Part shown: one piece after another, positions 34,588 to 46,400 of the stretch | How the letters are laid out: each line of letters begins with the position of its first letter | How positions within the stretch are numbered: the stretch's first letter is position 1 | Assembly: GCA_963920705.1 (NCBI GenBank) | Contig: OY987237.1 | Span: forward strand, 8,152,601 to 8,216,600 | Source of the DNA: Odiellus spinosus | Taxonomy: Eukaryota > Arthropoda > Arachnida > Opiliones > Phalangiidae | Length of the DNA stretch: 64,000 bases | Reading direction: 5' to 3' | The notes under the pieces: model-generated | What the model saw: the letters and a program-made list of their open reading frames with translations, nothing else | Databases searched by the model: none | Told to the model about the DNA's origin: nothing | Program-made: the position numbers and the translations under genes

Positions 34588-35030
34588 TCATCTGAAAACG
34601 TAAACTTACGTTATTTATTCCGACTCGATTTTGTTATTTTCCTTCCGTCCACATTACGGGCATTCTTTGGATCACAAAATTCACGGGTTTTTATCCATTT
34701 TGTCTCAGTTTATACACAATTTAAACAATTATCAAAAATTTACGCCAGCCGACTTCGCGAAAATAAAACGATGTTGGGACGGCGTTAGGCCTAACTTTCC
34801 GCCTCAGGCCGCCAAATAGCACAGGATGAAAAATTCAAAATCATCTAAAAACGTAAACTTACGTTATTTATACCGACTCAATTTTGTTATTTTCGTTCGT
34901 TCCATATTCTAGACATTCTTTGAATCACAAAATCCCAGGTTTTAATCCATTTTTTCACAATTTAATCACGATTTAAAGAATTAGCAAAAATTGACGCGAG
35001 CTGACTTCCCGAAAATTAAATAAAACTGAG
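34588..35030. repeat. Two diverged direct repeats about 252 bp apart
   Basis: CATCTGAAAACGTAAACTTA near 34590 and CATCTAAAAACGTAAACTTA near 34842 start two copies. Both continue with CGTTATTTAT, CCGACTCGATTTTGTTATTT, ATTCTTTGGATCACAAAAT and AATT(A/T)GCAAAAATTGACGC-like sequence. Confidence 0.8.
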
Positions 35031-35515
35031 GGGTAACGGCCCGGGGTGGGGATTCGGGGAAGAAAGGGGTGGGGAAAAAAATTGCAACTTTTCACTGGCG
35101 CGCGCTCTAAACGCAAAACGACGTAACTCACGGTTTATTTTTGAAAAGTTCTATTAATGAATTAACCCATTTTTCGGGAAATCAAAAAAAAATCGACGAG
35201 AATATTACGAAATTAATTTAGGAGAAATACTTGAGATTAAAAATTCGGGTTAAATCGAGAAAGAACTGTATAAATGTCGAGTTACGACGTTTTTCTTCAA
35301 GCTATTTTGGGCCAATTTGGATAGTGATTTATTAATGGAGTGTAAAAATGTACTAACTGCGCTTAATCGTCTAATCGCAAGATTTTATAGGAAAAATATA
35401 AAATTTAGAGGCGAATTATAAGAGAAAATATGATTGAAAATTTAAAATTATAGAAAAAATAGGATAAATAATAACAGCGAATTTATAGGAAAAAATAGGA
35501 AATCTTTCAATATCT

Positions 35516-36693
35516 GTTAATTTAACATTTTTACCACATATTTATCGCTTTTTGATTTTCTTTAAAATCTTAATCGCTTCTATTTTGGACTTTATAAAGC
35601 CTTTGGTGGGAATTTTGTTATTTTCGAAACCTGTCTTGTTCATAAGCGTCCTCTAACGGAAAACAGAGGCAAAAGTAAGATGTAAAGAATGGAGAGACAC
35701 GCTAGTGGTTTTTGTTAGTTACTACTTTTCCCACTGTTCGCCGTTAGCGGACGCTTATTTCGTTAAGATTTCGTTATTCATATGTTCCGTCACGCTATAG
35801 TTGCAACGTGATTAAGTAGTAGGTTTAAATTTGATAATAATCGATATATTTAAATGAGCCATCTGACGGGCCTAAGCGTTCCCAATTAGGGATAATCTTG
35901 GTACTTTCTTGTCTAGTAATAATTTCTGATAGAAGGCGTATAAACAAGGGAACGATAGAGAAAAAGGTTATATAGAAAGATCTGTGGCGGGTACATAGTC
36001 CTGATCGAGTCTTAATTTGGTCATTTACTACCGGTAGTTGCTAGTTAAGATGTAATAGATGTTCTCTCTCCGGGATTTTCGGTTTAAAGAGATAGTAATG
36101 GAGTCAAGTACTCGTATTTCGAAAAGATTTTATACTACTTTTATTTCTATTGGGTTTGACATAGCGTATCTTTCCGCCGCAACGTTGAGCGTTATATCAT
36201 TTTATTTCTCTACCCTAAGATATACTTTTCCTTTTCTTGGTCTTTTTCTTTTGAGAACGTCACTTTGAGAAGTCAGCGCGAATAATCTAAAGGTGGCTTC
36301 TTACGTCCATGATTGGACGTACAATAAAAAGATCTTGAATAATAAGGTTTTACACGCTGATATTTTAAATTGACTTCAGACTATATTCGGAACACTATCG
36401 GTAGGAAATCGGTGGCTAAATTACTTCAACGATTGGGACAGAGGACCCAATAGAACTTTCTATTTATACGCCACTATATTTTTCGACGATTGATTGGACG
36501 ACGGTGGTTTCAATATTAAATTCCACCGTGTTTGGTAAATGGTTTTCATTTCCAATTCGTGCAAGGAATAGAAATAGTTTAAAAGTGATACTGTCACCGA
36601 TTTCAGCATCGGCATCTTCCAAACTTTTATAAACCAAAAATAAGAAACGTCATTACTATAATAACGTGGCTACGTAATATGAAAGTACTTAAC
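35516..36693. other. Stretch without recognised gene
   Basis: A 69-codon frame at 36059-36268 is hydrophobic but unsupported. No repeats seen. Confidence 0.4.
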
Positions 36694-37030
36694 CAGAAGC
36701 CGATGAAACCCTCCTTTGAAGTCTACTACTCCAATGTTCCATATAGCGCTCCTCTCTGTATGGGTAAAATTCACAATTTTACGAGTTAGAAGGGGTCCTA
36801 CTTCATCCCCCCTGTCTACGGAAAATTGGAAATTCTCTCTCTCCACAAACGACGACGTTTTTTGGACGAACTCCAAGGCTGCTAGAGATATTCGCTCGAC
36901 GAGCTCCCGCTCCGAAAACATCTACCGTTAGGAGGCGTACGAATCACGCCTTTTGAGAATAACCCATACAGAGAGGGGTAGACAAGACCCGGGAGTAATA
37001 GACTTCAAAGGAGGGTTTCATCGGCTTCTG
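36694..37030 (+). mobile_element. 337-bp MITE family A, copy 3
   Basis: Same orientation and length as the copy at 10192. Flanks ACTTAAC on both sides are a perfect 7-bp TSD. Open frames on both strands inside are incidental to the element. Confidence 0.94.
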
Positions 37031-37108
37031 ACTTAACTTATAAAGTTTTATCTTTTCCATTTTAAACCGTTATCGTTAATCCAATTTTTCACAAATTCTA
37101 CTTTAAAT

Positions 37109-37443
37109 CAGAAGCCGATGAAACCCTCCTTTGAAGTCTACTACTCTAATGTTCCATATAGCGTTCCTCTCTGTATGGGTAAAATTCCTAATTTTACGAG
37201 ATCGGAGGGGTCCTACTTCATACCCCCTATCTGGAAAATTGAAAATTCTGTCTCTCCACAAACGACGACGTTTTTTTGACGAACTCCAAAGCTGCTAGAG
37301 ATATTCGCTCGACGAACTCCCGCTCCGAAAATATCTACCGTTAGGAGGCGTACGAATCGCGCTTTTTGAAACTAACCCATACAGAGAGGAGTAGACAAGA
37401 CCCGGGAGTAATAGACTTCAAAGGAGGGTTTCATCGGCTTCTG
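37109..37443 (+). mobile_element. 335-bp MITE family A, copy 4
   Basis: Direct-orientation neighbour of copy 3, separated by 78 bp. Flanks TTTAAAT on both sides are a perfect 7-bp TSD. A small deletion near CCCCCTATCTGGAAAATTG accounts for its shorter length. Confidence 0.94.
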
Positions 37444-37699
37444 TTTAAATATATATTTCTTATTTTAATTTAGAATTTCTAGGTGTACATTTTTCTTTAA
37501 AGGTTTTTAATATGATGAAAAGGCTAAAAATAGAATCTACATCAAAAGTTCATAACTTATTCCAGAAAATAATTTATTGATTTTATAAAAGGGGAGGAGC
37601 TTAGCTATAAAATGTTGCTTTCTACGTCATAGCTCGTGAAATTGTTGGTATACGCGAAAGAGAGCTTTTGTTTTATTCGAGGGATGAAATTCTGATCTT
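37444..37699. other. Short AT-rich spacer, nothing recognised
   Basis: No repeat or coding feature between the MITE A pair and the TTAA element. Confidence 0.4.
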
Positions 37700-38018
37700 T
37701 TAAAGTGAGAATGCAAAGTAAAAAAACAGATTTTTCTTTAGATTAGGCCTAATCCAACAGTAAAAAGAAATTAAAAACCATATTAAACTTACCCGGAAAT
37801 AGGCTTAGCTGGATTCATGGAGATCACCTGAACTCCCCATATAAGGTCTAGCGACCAATGACATTCATTGATCGATGGCTCTTATATAAGGAATACAGGA
37901 TCTCCATGATCAGTGTCATTGGTTGATAGTCCTTATATGGGGATATCTCCATGAATCCAGCTAAGCCTATTTAATCGATAAAAAAATCACTTGTTGTTAG
38001 GTTGCATTTTCCCTTTAA
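37700..38018. mobile_element. TTAA-type MITE, family 2 copy C
   Basis: The ends are TTAAAGTGAGAATGCAAAG and TTGCATTTTCCCTTTAA. The interior carries AATAGGCTTAGCTGGATTCA with its inverted partner, GGTCTAGCGACCAATGACA, and the right-hand TTAATCGATAAAAAAATCAC block. The right arm lacks the GTGGATTAGGCC block, so it is shorter than copy D. TTAA borders are present at both ends. Confidence 0.85.
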
Positions 38019-38244
38019 GTATAGACAAGCAACCTAATTCATTTCAGGCCTCGTCAAAATTATTTCGCAATAAGTTCGCGAATAATAATTTAATCTTTAG
38101 AAATTAAAAAAAAATAAAACCGAGGCTGTTTTTGCATTCACGCGTGTGACGTCAGTTTTACTTTCATTTCAGTGTGCTCCCATAGAATAACGAGAAAAAA
38201 GGGCTTAACAAATGCGAAAAAATACTTTATTTCATTTTGTCTAT

Positions 38245-38345
38245 TCAATGGTTAGGAGCAATGCCCTTTGGTGCCCACCCCAGTGGCTACGGGCCTGATT
38301 AACTTACGACTGTTGGTTTATAGACCATCACACTACGCCTAAACA
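38245..38345 (-). mobile_element. Possible tRNA-derived SINE fragment
   Basis: Read on the minus strand: TTTAGGCGTAGTGTGATGG (A-box-like), then ATAAACCAACAGTCGTAAG and AAGTTAATCAGGCCCGTAGCC (a B-box-like word with a two-base loss), then CACTGGGG. The spacing resembles a tRNA head, but no full cloverleaf, A tail or TSD is visible. Confidence 0.3.
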
Positions 38346-39062
38346 CCACTTGAACACGAGGTTTAGAAGGTAAAAGCATCGTTTTGTACAACATGCACGT
38401 TTTAAAAGGTTTATTTTTAATTAAGAAGCCGCAACTATACTAAATTAATCCGATTTTTTTTTAAATTAATGACACGAATTCAACCCGACCCCGTACACAT
38501 CAACGCCCATATATTATTTATTATTTAATTAATTATAAAACTAATCTTGTTTAAAAAATCCCCCCAAAAACATATACAGGTATTTCATTTTTAATTTAAA
38601 GCAAAGAGCTTACTACGAAAAAAAAAATTATATATAAAAAAAACCAACTCGAAATCTGGATATTAAAAAATAAACCCGGTTAGCTGCAAAATCCATTAAT
38701 AATCCCCGAAAAACAAGGAGTTGAAAGAAAATGAAGGGTAAAGCGGGAAAAAAATGTATAAAATTTAAAAAAAAATTCAACTCCGTTTTTGTAGAAAATA
38801 AAATTTGTACGAAGGAAAAAATAAAGAACTTTCTAATTAATACCAAACTTTTCTTGATGGTAAACGAACAAGAAAAAAAAAGGGAAGGGGAAAAAACCTG
38901 GCGTGTGATGGTGTTGGTGTTATCATGGAACAATTAACCCAGGAAAGCAAGTCGTGGATGCAAAAAAAAAAAAAAAAAAAAAAAATCTGATTTTCCTTCG
39001 GACGAAATAGATTATTTTTTCTCGGACTACGGAGCAAATTTCAATGAAAAATATTCAACCCT
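38346..39062. other. AT-rich spacer with a 24-base A run
   Basis: The A run is at 38962-38985. Open frames on both strands at 38628-39037 are lysine- or phenylalanine-rich products of A/T-rich DNA with no domain. Confidence 0.4.
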
Positions 39063-39553
39063 TTAAAGGGAGAATGAAAGGCCGAAACAACCTATTTTTA
39101 ATCGATTAAGAATGCTAAAATAATGAGAAAAACAATATTATAACTCACCAAAAATATTTCGTTATTTTATAATCAATTTCCAAAGTTCCGTTGCTAAGCC
39201 TAGGCTGCCTAGCTCGGTGAACTAGGCTAGCACGACCTGTATTGTTTTTTAATATTCGCGGCTGTTCTTGTCGCCAATCACGAGCGAGTACGCGTATTTT
39301 AAAAATACGCGTACTCGCTCGTGATTGGCGACTAGATCAGACGGGAATATTAAAAAAAAAAAAATACGGCTCGTGCTCGCCTAGTTCGCCGAGCTCGGCA
39401 GCCAAGGCTTAGCATTTGCAAGTTTCAGAACGTTGGAAATTGATTATAAAATAACGAAATATTTTTGGTTAGTTATATTATTGTTTTTCTCATTATTTTA
39501 GCATTCTTAATCGATTAAAAATAGGTTGTTTTGGCCTTTCACTCTCCCTTTAA
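39063..39553. mobile_element. TTAA-flanked foldback MITE, family 1 copy 2
   Basis: A near-complete palindrome of about 490 bp with the same TTAAAGGGAGAATGAAAGGC ends as the copy at 8379. It is inserted in the opposite orientation, as shown by the asymmetric bases beside the core hairpin (CGGCTGTTCTTGTCGCC on the left here). TTAA sits at both borders. Confidence 0.92.
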
Positions 39554-40027
39554 AGGGAGAAAAACAGGGGTTAAAATATACAGGGAAATGAAAAAGTTTT
39601 CAGTTCCTTATCAACCCTTCATTCTGTCTGATTCGATTTAAAAAATATCGTAAATTTTAATTATATATATTATCTTGTATATTATTATAAAAATACTTTT
39701 TTTAAATGTGTCTATTAAAAAGAAACCGTATTGTGCAAATGGGGCTTAAAATTCGCCTAAGCGAACTATGTGATATATATATATAAAAGGGAATCAGGGA
39801 AAGCGCGTGGGCGTAAGGGGGTGCGCAAACTGGGGCAGATATATAGAGAGGGGACTAAAATTCTACTAAAATATGAATGAGATTGCTTCGTGCTGCCGAG
39901 ACATAAAAGGTTTGTCGTATGGTGCAGTTTGAGATTACAACGTAGTAAAAAGTTAGAGTTTTCTTTACTCTTACATCTATCCAATTGTGTTTTAGCATAA
40001 GTTGATCACTTCTAAGTTACGCAGCTG
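39554..40027. other. Stretch without recognised gene
   Basis: A TATATATATATA tract lies at about 39773-39784. Nothing else recognised. Confidence 0.4.
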
Positions 40028-40182
40028 TAGAGGTCGGGGTTTGGTCAAGATAATCCATAAATATTTGGTTAATCAGTTATGAATAATAATCAGTTATTAT
40101 GCAATCAGGCGATTACATTCAATTAATTTCAAATTATGAATAAAGATAAAACAAACAGATATTGTCCAAACGCCGACCTCTA
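40028..40182. mobile_element. hAT-type MITE, copy at 40 kb (internally shortened)
   Basis: The ends TAGAGGTCGGGGTTTGGTCA and CCAAACGCCGACCTCTA match the family. The flanks CAGCTG and CAGTTG are only a partial duplication, so mutation or small loss has altered the 8-bp TSD. The interior lacks part of the TTTATCATAGACTTCCCG block. Confidence 0.88.
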
Positions 40183-40334
40183 CAGTTGTCGTATTCAGAA
40201 ATTTAGGCACATTGCAGCGAATTTTTCCAAGATGAGAAAGAGGTACCCTCTTTTATTCAGTGATAGAACCTTTCAATTAACCTTTGACATTTGGTTATTT
40301 AAGAAATGATGGCATTGAATATATTTTCAGAAAG

Positions 40335-40445
40335 AACGTTTCTAATTGGCTAAACACTGTCTTCCGTTGATTAAATAATGTTTTCCATTGGTTAAGCACT
40401 TTCCCATTGGTTAAACACTGTTTAAAATTGGCTAAATACTTTCCC
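40335..40445. repeat. Short degenerate repeat of CCATTGGTTAAACACTGTTT
   Basis: Four to five words of the type CATTGGTTAA(A/G)CACT(T/G) recur at 22-30 base steps. A small decayed minisatellite. Confidence 0.6.
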
Positions 40446-42099
40446 GGGGAAGCAAGGTAAATGAGCTAGTTCTTAAAGGACAAGGAAGAAATTGAGGCTG
40501 GCTAAATTATTTGAATATAACTGTTTAACTTATAATTGCATATTAAGTAATTAGCTTGTGGTTTCAGCTAGAAAATGAAGGGGATTTAACTTTGAAAGTC
40601 TTGAAATTTATGACTGATTCTGATCAAAATATACACGAAACATGGTAGGAATAATTTTATATGAAGAATATAAATAAAATTAGAATATGGATTTAAAAAA
40701 TATATATGTTAACACTAAAGGTTGGTTGAATACATTCGAGTATCACCTGCACTTATGGTGTACACGACCTTTTCTCGAATCTCTTGGGCCATCGCCTCTG
40801 ACCCCGACAGCCTATCGCCAATCGAAAAATATATCGATTGCTACACTACAATGAATAGTTTATCACAAGCTCTGACTACAAAACTACCGAGAAAAGGTGT
40901 TTTTGAGGGTTACGCCCTTGCTATGCTAAGTTGATTAAATACAACAAGTTCAGGCAAAGTGAATTAATTTTACAGCGTATTCGTTTCAATTATTTAATTC
41001 TAATTATTTATGTATCTGGGCAGTTTCAAAGCTACGGCTTCATTAAATATAAGTAAAATTAAAATTAAATTTTGTTAGAGTATAAATATACATTTGCATA
41101 TCAAAAGTTAATAAAAATCTGCTCAAAAATAGGCGTTACAATCCCTTTAATAGTGAGTTCAACCCGTTATGAAACTTTCAAACTAAAAACTATATTAAAA
41201 ACGTCTTTTGAAGTAGTTCTATAAGCACGCACCATGGTAAATTAATCGAGGTTTAATACTGTGAGGGTGGTAATTACAATTTCTTAATGTTCAAGGTCTG
41301 TTTGCAAATACTACTTTCATACATACTTGGTTTAACCTTACGTATTAATTCGCTTCAGCTTATAACAACTCGTAAAGCCACCTTTAACTTGGAATATGTA
41401 TAGAGATACATCTGACAGCTCCGTGTTACCAAAAACGAACGGAACTTTCAGGATTCAAGAATAGTTTAAAACAACTATTTTCATTTAAATACGACCTTTA
41501 ACACGGTGTAGCAATACGCCTCATCTTACCTATAGTTTACAAAATTATCTTTTATAAAGTGTCGGGTTGAAATTTCAGTATTTAAGAAGGTAAACTGGTT
41601 CTTATCTCTTTAAAATGAAAAAGTATAGGTGTAGCTTTTTTACGTATTGTAATTTTAAATTGAGGCTCGAATTTGTATACCTAAAGGACCCTTGTTCACG
41701 GTGGTTTTTAATTGGATCAGGACTCGGGAGGCAGGGATAGCCCGTGAGCCTCGATCTACCGCACCAGCGACAAGAGAAGCCTTGAATAAATTACGAAATG
41801 ACTATTTTGTCCATTTACTAGATTGGAAGCGATATAGTTCAAAAGCAGGGAGAAAGAGATACGCTTTGTGGCATCGTTACGCGTATATGTCTTCCACAAT
41901 TTGAAATCTATTGCATCTACTCTTCTAGAGTCTGGACGGACTTTTGTTCGCGTGGATAAGAGGGAGAGAAGACGCGTTAAAAGGATACACGCCTTAAAGG
42001 AACAGTGACGACTTAAATATTTATATCGTCGTAACTCAGAAAAATGTTGGCTTCGAAAAAACTTTGTCTTTCTAAGTATTCACATTACATTTTAGCACT
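40446..42099. other. Stretch without recognised gene
   Basis: A 70-codon frame at 41692-41904 and one at 40722-40934 lack recognisable domains. A lone TTAAAGGAACAGTGACGAC terminus at 41994 matches one at 23135. Confidence 0.4.
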
Positions 42100-42610
42100 T
42101 TGACCCAATTATTATTTTCCGACTTCTCCGTAATCAATTTTACAATTCTATATATTCCATATGACCTTTAAAACTCCATAAATTCTCCTTGACCTTTGAT
42201 ATATTCTTTAACTTCCTGATTTCCTCATGATTTGAGTAACTTTTCTACTTTTACCGAAGTTTGTCCCCAATTATCTATTTCACTGACTTCTCCATGCTGG
42301 GCTATGGGTTCAAATTTAAAACTCAATCAACAGTTCATTACCTTTGTCCTAAATTTTCAATTTACCTAACTTCCCAATGGACGTCGGGCCAAATTTAAGT
42401 TCCTTGACTTCTCTATGACCTTTAGGATTCAAATTTCCTTTATAAACCGACTTACTCAAGAACTTTAGCTCCTGTTTTCAACTACGTAATCTTTCACGTG
42501 ACATTTGGTCCTAACTTTTTACTACCCTAACTTTCCCATATAACCTCAATTTTAAAATCCCTTAAATTATTCATGACCTTTGAGCCAACCCCATATTCCA
42601 GGTATTCGAG
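42100..42610. repeat. Degenerate CTTGACTTCTCCATGACCTT-type repeat
   Basis: Words such as TGACCTTTAAAACTCC, TCCTTGACCTTTGATAT, CTGACTTCTCCATG and GACTTCTCTATGACCTTT recur at about 40-60 bases. Strongly diverged; similar in style to 7150-7690. Confidence 0.45.
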
Positions 42611-43368
42611 TTACAGAAGATGTGTTTTCATATTAGTTTCATCAACCCTTTAAACCCACGCTACGTCTATTAAAACTCTTTCACAAAAATAATACGTGGC
42701 TACAAAATCGTCGGGATAATTACTACGGTGGTCGAACTAAAAATGGAGATGTATTCTGCTAAACTCAACCCACGTAAGACTACCGGGCAGGTGTTTCGCA
42801 CCCAGTACTAAATACACTTCATTAAACAAAGCTGCCATGCGTACGAGAGATGAAAACCTTGGTACGTGACTATAAAACGGATATCGTGTAAAAGAGAGCG
42901 AGAAAAATGCCCGCGAACACGAATCACGATTGATTTTTCAATGCCCATTAATTATAACGTATCAAAATTTTTTTCTTTCTTTTTTTTTTTTGCACTTTTT
43001 GCTTTCCATTCTTTGCTTAATTTAAAACTCTTTCATAAGCAGTTAACGCAGAAATCTAACCTGGTGAATAATCGTCTCTCTCCCATCCCCTTTCTTCGTT
43101 AATTTGCAACTAAGGTTTTGCCCAATCTACGACCTGATAAGAGATCTAATGCATCTTTAAAGGAATGGTGAAAAGTATTAATTAAACAGTGATTATTATT
43201 ATATGTTTGGAAAATGTATGGGAATGTTCCGAAAAATGTGGAAGAAAAACTGAAAAAAAATGTTGAAAAAAAAGATAAACTAAGGAAAATGAAAAATTGA
43301 TGGAAAGTAATTGAAAAATGGAAGAAATTGATGAAAAATGTAGGAAAATTATGAAAAAATGACGGGAA
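42611..43368. other. Stretch without recognised gene; decayed GAAAAATG repeats at its right edge
   Basis: From about 43205 GGAAAATG/GAAAAATG words appear at growing density, leading into the 10-bp array. Confidence 0.4.
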
Positions 43369-43642
43369 ATGATATGGAAACGTTGGAAAATGGTATGGAA
43401 ATGTTGGAAAATGTTGAAAAATATTGGAAAATGTTGGAAATTATTGGAAAATATTAATGAAAAATGTTGGAAATTATTGGAAAATGTTAAAAAATATTGG
43501 AAAACATTGGAAAATATTGAAAAATGTTGGAAATTATTGGAAAATGTTAAAAAATATTGGAAAACATTGGAAAATATTGAAAAATGTTGGAAATTATTGG
43601 AAAATGCTAAAAAATATTGGAAAATGTTGGAAAAATCTTAGA
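43369..43642. repeat. 10-bp tandem repeat with 60-bp higher-order unit
   Basis: The basic unit is GAAAATATTG, with variants GAAAATGTTG, GAAATTATTG, GAAAATGTTA and GAAAACATTG. From about 43464 the same ordered set of six units repeats nearly unchanged, a 60-bp higher-order period. Two long lysine/tryptophan-rich frames across it are by-products of the array. Confidence 0.92.
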
Positions 43643-45086
43643 AGAATGAATAAACATTCCGAACAATCTTTAAAGAGTTTGGAATACATCACTCCACAGA
43701 AATTTATAAATATGTGTAAATTTAAATGGCCACTTTCATTTAAATTTATGACTGATATAGGGATAAAGCTCAGTGTTTACTTTTAAAACCATTTATTTCG
43801 AAGGCAGCTAATATAAATAAGAATCTTATTATTTTACAGATCAATTAAATTCCTTTTCATTATCCATTTAATCACGTCGTAGGTAGTACTTGTGTACACG
43901 TATCTCGAATATATATACTGCTTATAATGTTACACCAGACCAAACAAGGCCGCTTATAAAGCTACGCGATACGCTATACGTAATTCTAGTTTGGTTTAAA
44001 CTATCATCATGCACCAATAGCCTTCAATTCAAATCAGCTTTGCTTCTTGAACTGACTTTGAAATCCGTACCAATTTGCGTTATCAGCGCGTACAAAGCTT
44101 CCTTCGCTTTAGCGTTTTAGTTTCGTAAAGGAAGCCTATCGAAGTTGTAAACTCCAATTGCAAGCTGATTTTATAGTCGGGGGAAATCGCCCGTTGGCCG
44201 TTGTGTTTTCGAGATCATTAATACCAAGCGGAGAATAGGTCTCCTCGACTAATTGGGGCGGCAATAGGTTACAGGGGCGTATTATGGCTAGATGCTAGAA
44301 TCTATACGTTTATGATTCATCGAACCCACAGAAACAAGGAAAATTCGAGAGAGGGAATAGAAGACGAAGGAGAAAAAAATCTATGTTTATGTGACTGCAA
44401 AAATCATCCCGAAATTTCTCATACCCGAACGATCTATTTATCTATGATACAATGTCTTTCTTTACTTTGTAAAATCTCTACATTTTAAACACGACGTTTG
44501 CAAAATGTGAAAAGCAGCTAAGCGAATTGATACACAATGTTAAACTTCACTAGGTAAAAGTAGTCCATATAAATTCCCTTTGAACACGAGTTTATCACAA
44601 ACTCGAGGCTTTAAATTAAACTTGGAATTTCATTAATTGAGGATTGATTTAGACTTTTAAGTATTTTACGATGGTTAACAAACTTTTAAACTATCACGCG
44701 TGAGATGACATAGCTCCCTCGTAAAACTTCAATTTTTACAAGGAGATATCCTAGTTGCTTCTCATCCTTCTTACATCCTCGTTGTCATTAAGTTGTTTTC
44801 ACAGCCTAGTCAGCCTTAATCATGTTTTTCGCATTATTCAAGCTTTAATAGAGTTATTAATTACCTCGTCGAAGGCAGGGGTACAATTAAAGATAGTCTA
44901 GAGAGTTTATCGTGCTTCTAAATCACCTTGTTTCTCATCTCTAACTTCCCTTATGTTCGATTCTCCTTGCTGTAATCAAGCCTGTGCGTTCTTATCTAAT
45001 CATGAGAGTGGTTGGCTAAATTAGCTAAAGCGGATATACAATGTTGAACCTTAGTATTCAAATCAATTCTTGAAATAACTGTAAAA
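43643..45086. other. Stretch without recognised gene
   Basis: Ordinary AT-rich sequence. A 76-codon frame at 43890-44120 is unsupported. Confidence 0.4.
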
Positions 45087-45551
45087 CAGGGTGACCACAG
45101 AAAATTTGAAAATCCTATATAGGAAATATAGGAAATTTCTTTGCGAAATATAGGAAAATATAGGAAGAATTTTATGTAAAATATAGGATGAAATAGGAAG
45201 AAATAAGTGTAAAATATATGATAAAATAGGAAAATAATTAATTAAAAGTAGGAACCATGTTTATTATTACGTCACAACTCTCGCCACTGGTTTAAACGTG
45301 GTATTAATATGACCCAATTGCTTAAATAGTATGGAATTTTACAGACTATTTTAACTGGAAAATGTACAGTTAAGCTAAAATAATCTTATACAGCCACAGC
45401 TGACAGTATGGTTCAGAACTTTACCCTTAACTAGAGATTTTGTGTAGAAATATAGGAGATTATAGGAATTGCCATTAAATTATAGGAGAAAATAGGAAGG
45501 AGGTGAAAATATAGGAAATAAATAGGAAATATAGGAAAAGTGGTCACCCTG
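45087..45551. mobile_element. 465-bp element with CAGGGTGACCAC ends
   Basis: The ends CAGGGTGACCAC and GTGGTCACCCTG are perfect inverted repeats. Both subterminal regions are full of ATATAGGAAATATAGGAAA words. GTAAAA flanks both sides (45081-45086 and 45552-45557), a 6-bp direct repeat that is the likely TSD. A related left end occurs at 33864. Non-coding. Confidence 0.85.
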
Positions 45552-46083
45552 GTAAAAGCCTCACAATACTAAAAAAAAAAAAAAGAAAAATTAAAAAATG
45601 ACGCCAGCTGGTTCTGGAGAATGTGAGTTATGAGGTGGGTTTTATTTTTAACAGCCCGGGTGAATCACGTTTACCGAATATTTTAAGAACGCTGAAGAAA
45701 TCGCTGGCTACATTACTTAAATACCACTGTTTAAAGTATAGGAAGCTAATAATTAACGAGCTCTTTAACTAGAATGAATAGAACTTAGAAGGAAGGGCTA
45801 TATAAGGTTCATTTCGTGCTCGTGTCGCGTACTGTACTTTAACGTTTATAATAACACAAACAAGATATTGAAACAAGCAACCAATTAAGAACGGGAACAC
45901 GGGGATAGGATAAGAGTTGAATTTTAAGAGGTTCAAGTTTATACGTAGTGACGGATAATGTCTCATGATTATAGGACTATGGATATTATCAAAGAGAAAC
46001 GGGAACTCTATCTAGAGAATTTAATACGGAGATCACGCGTGACGTCAATTTGTGTCTTTCTCGTGGTACATCGGTTATTAGGC
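45552..46083. other. Stretch without recognised gene
   Basis: AT-rich spacer between two transposable elements; nothing recognised. Confidence 0.4.
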
Positions 46084-46400
46084 TTAAAGGGAGAATGAAG
46101 CCCGCCAAAAATAGTTTTTCTTCACTTGTAATACACATTAAAAACCAATATAAAACTATAGCTTACTACGAAAGTAGACTTAAACACAAGATTGGTTCAA
46201 AATGGTCCAAACTGGAAAATTTCCAGAGAATCCAATCTATCTTCTTTATTTGGTCTATTTGGTCGAATTCTGATTGAATTTTCCAATTTGGACAATTTTT
46301 GAAGAATTTAGGAGATTTTTCCTCATTCAATAAGCCGATTTCTCGTTGCATATTTTATCTTGATCAAATCATTATTTGTAGGTCTTTATTCTCCCTTTAA
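46084..46400. mobile_element. TTAA-type MITE, family 3
   Basis: The ends TTAAAGGGAGAATGAAGCCC and GGTCTTTATTCTCCCTTTAA share the terminal 14 bases with families 1 and 2 but enclose a different interior. An inner imperfect palindrome pairs TGGTCCAAACTGGAAAATTT with AATTTTCCAATTTGGAC. TTAA lies at both borders. Confidence 0.82.

Larger units (their letters stand above)
33864..35515. mobile_element. Probable composite repeat with a CAGGGTGACC left end
   Basis: The left edge CAGGGTGACCAGGG and following ATAGGAAAT-type words match the element at 45087. Similar words (TATAGGAAAAATA, GGCGAATTATA) return at 35383-35500, flanking a minisatellite and a direct repeat listed separately. No matching right terminus was found, so the true extent is uncertain. 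Confidence 0.45.

Noticed and set aside
36670..36931. Overlapping 71- and 83-codon frames on both strands
   Set aside because: They lie inside MITE family A, with counterparts disrupted in the other copies.
41692..41904. 70-codon frame with R-T-R-E-A-G start as a retroelement remnant
   Set aside because: No recognisable reverse transcriptase, integrase or other motif on reading.
43424..43786. Open frames of 90-120 codons rich in K, W and N over the 10-bp array
   Set aside because: They follow directly from the repeat unit in two frames and have no non-repeat domain.
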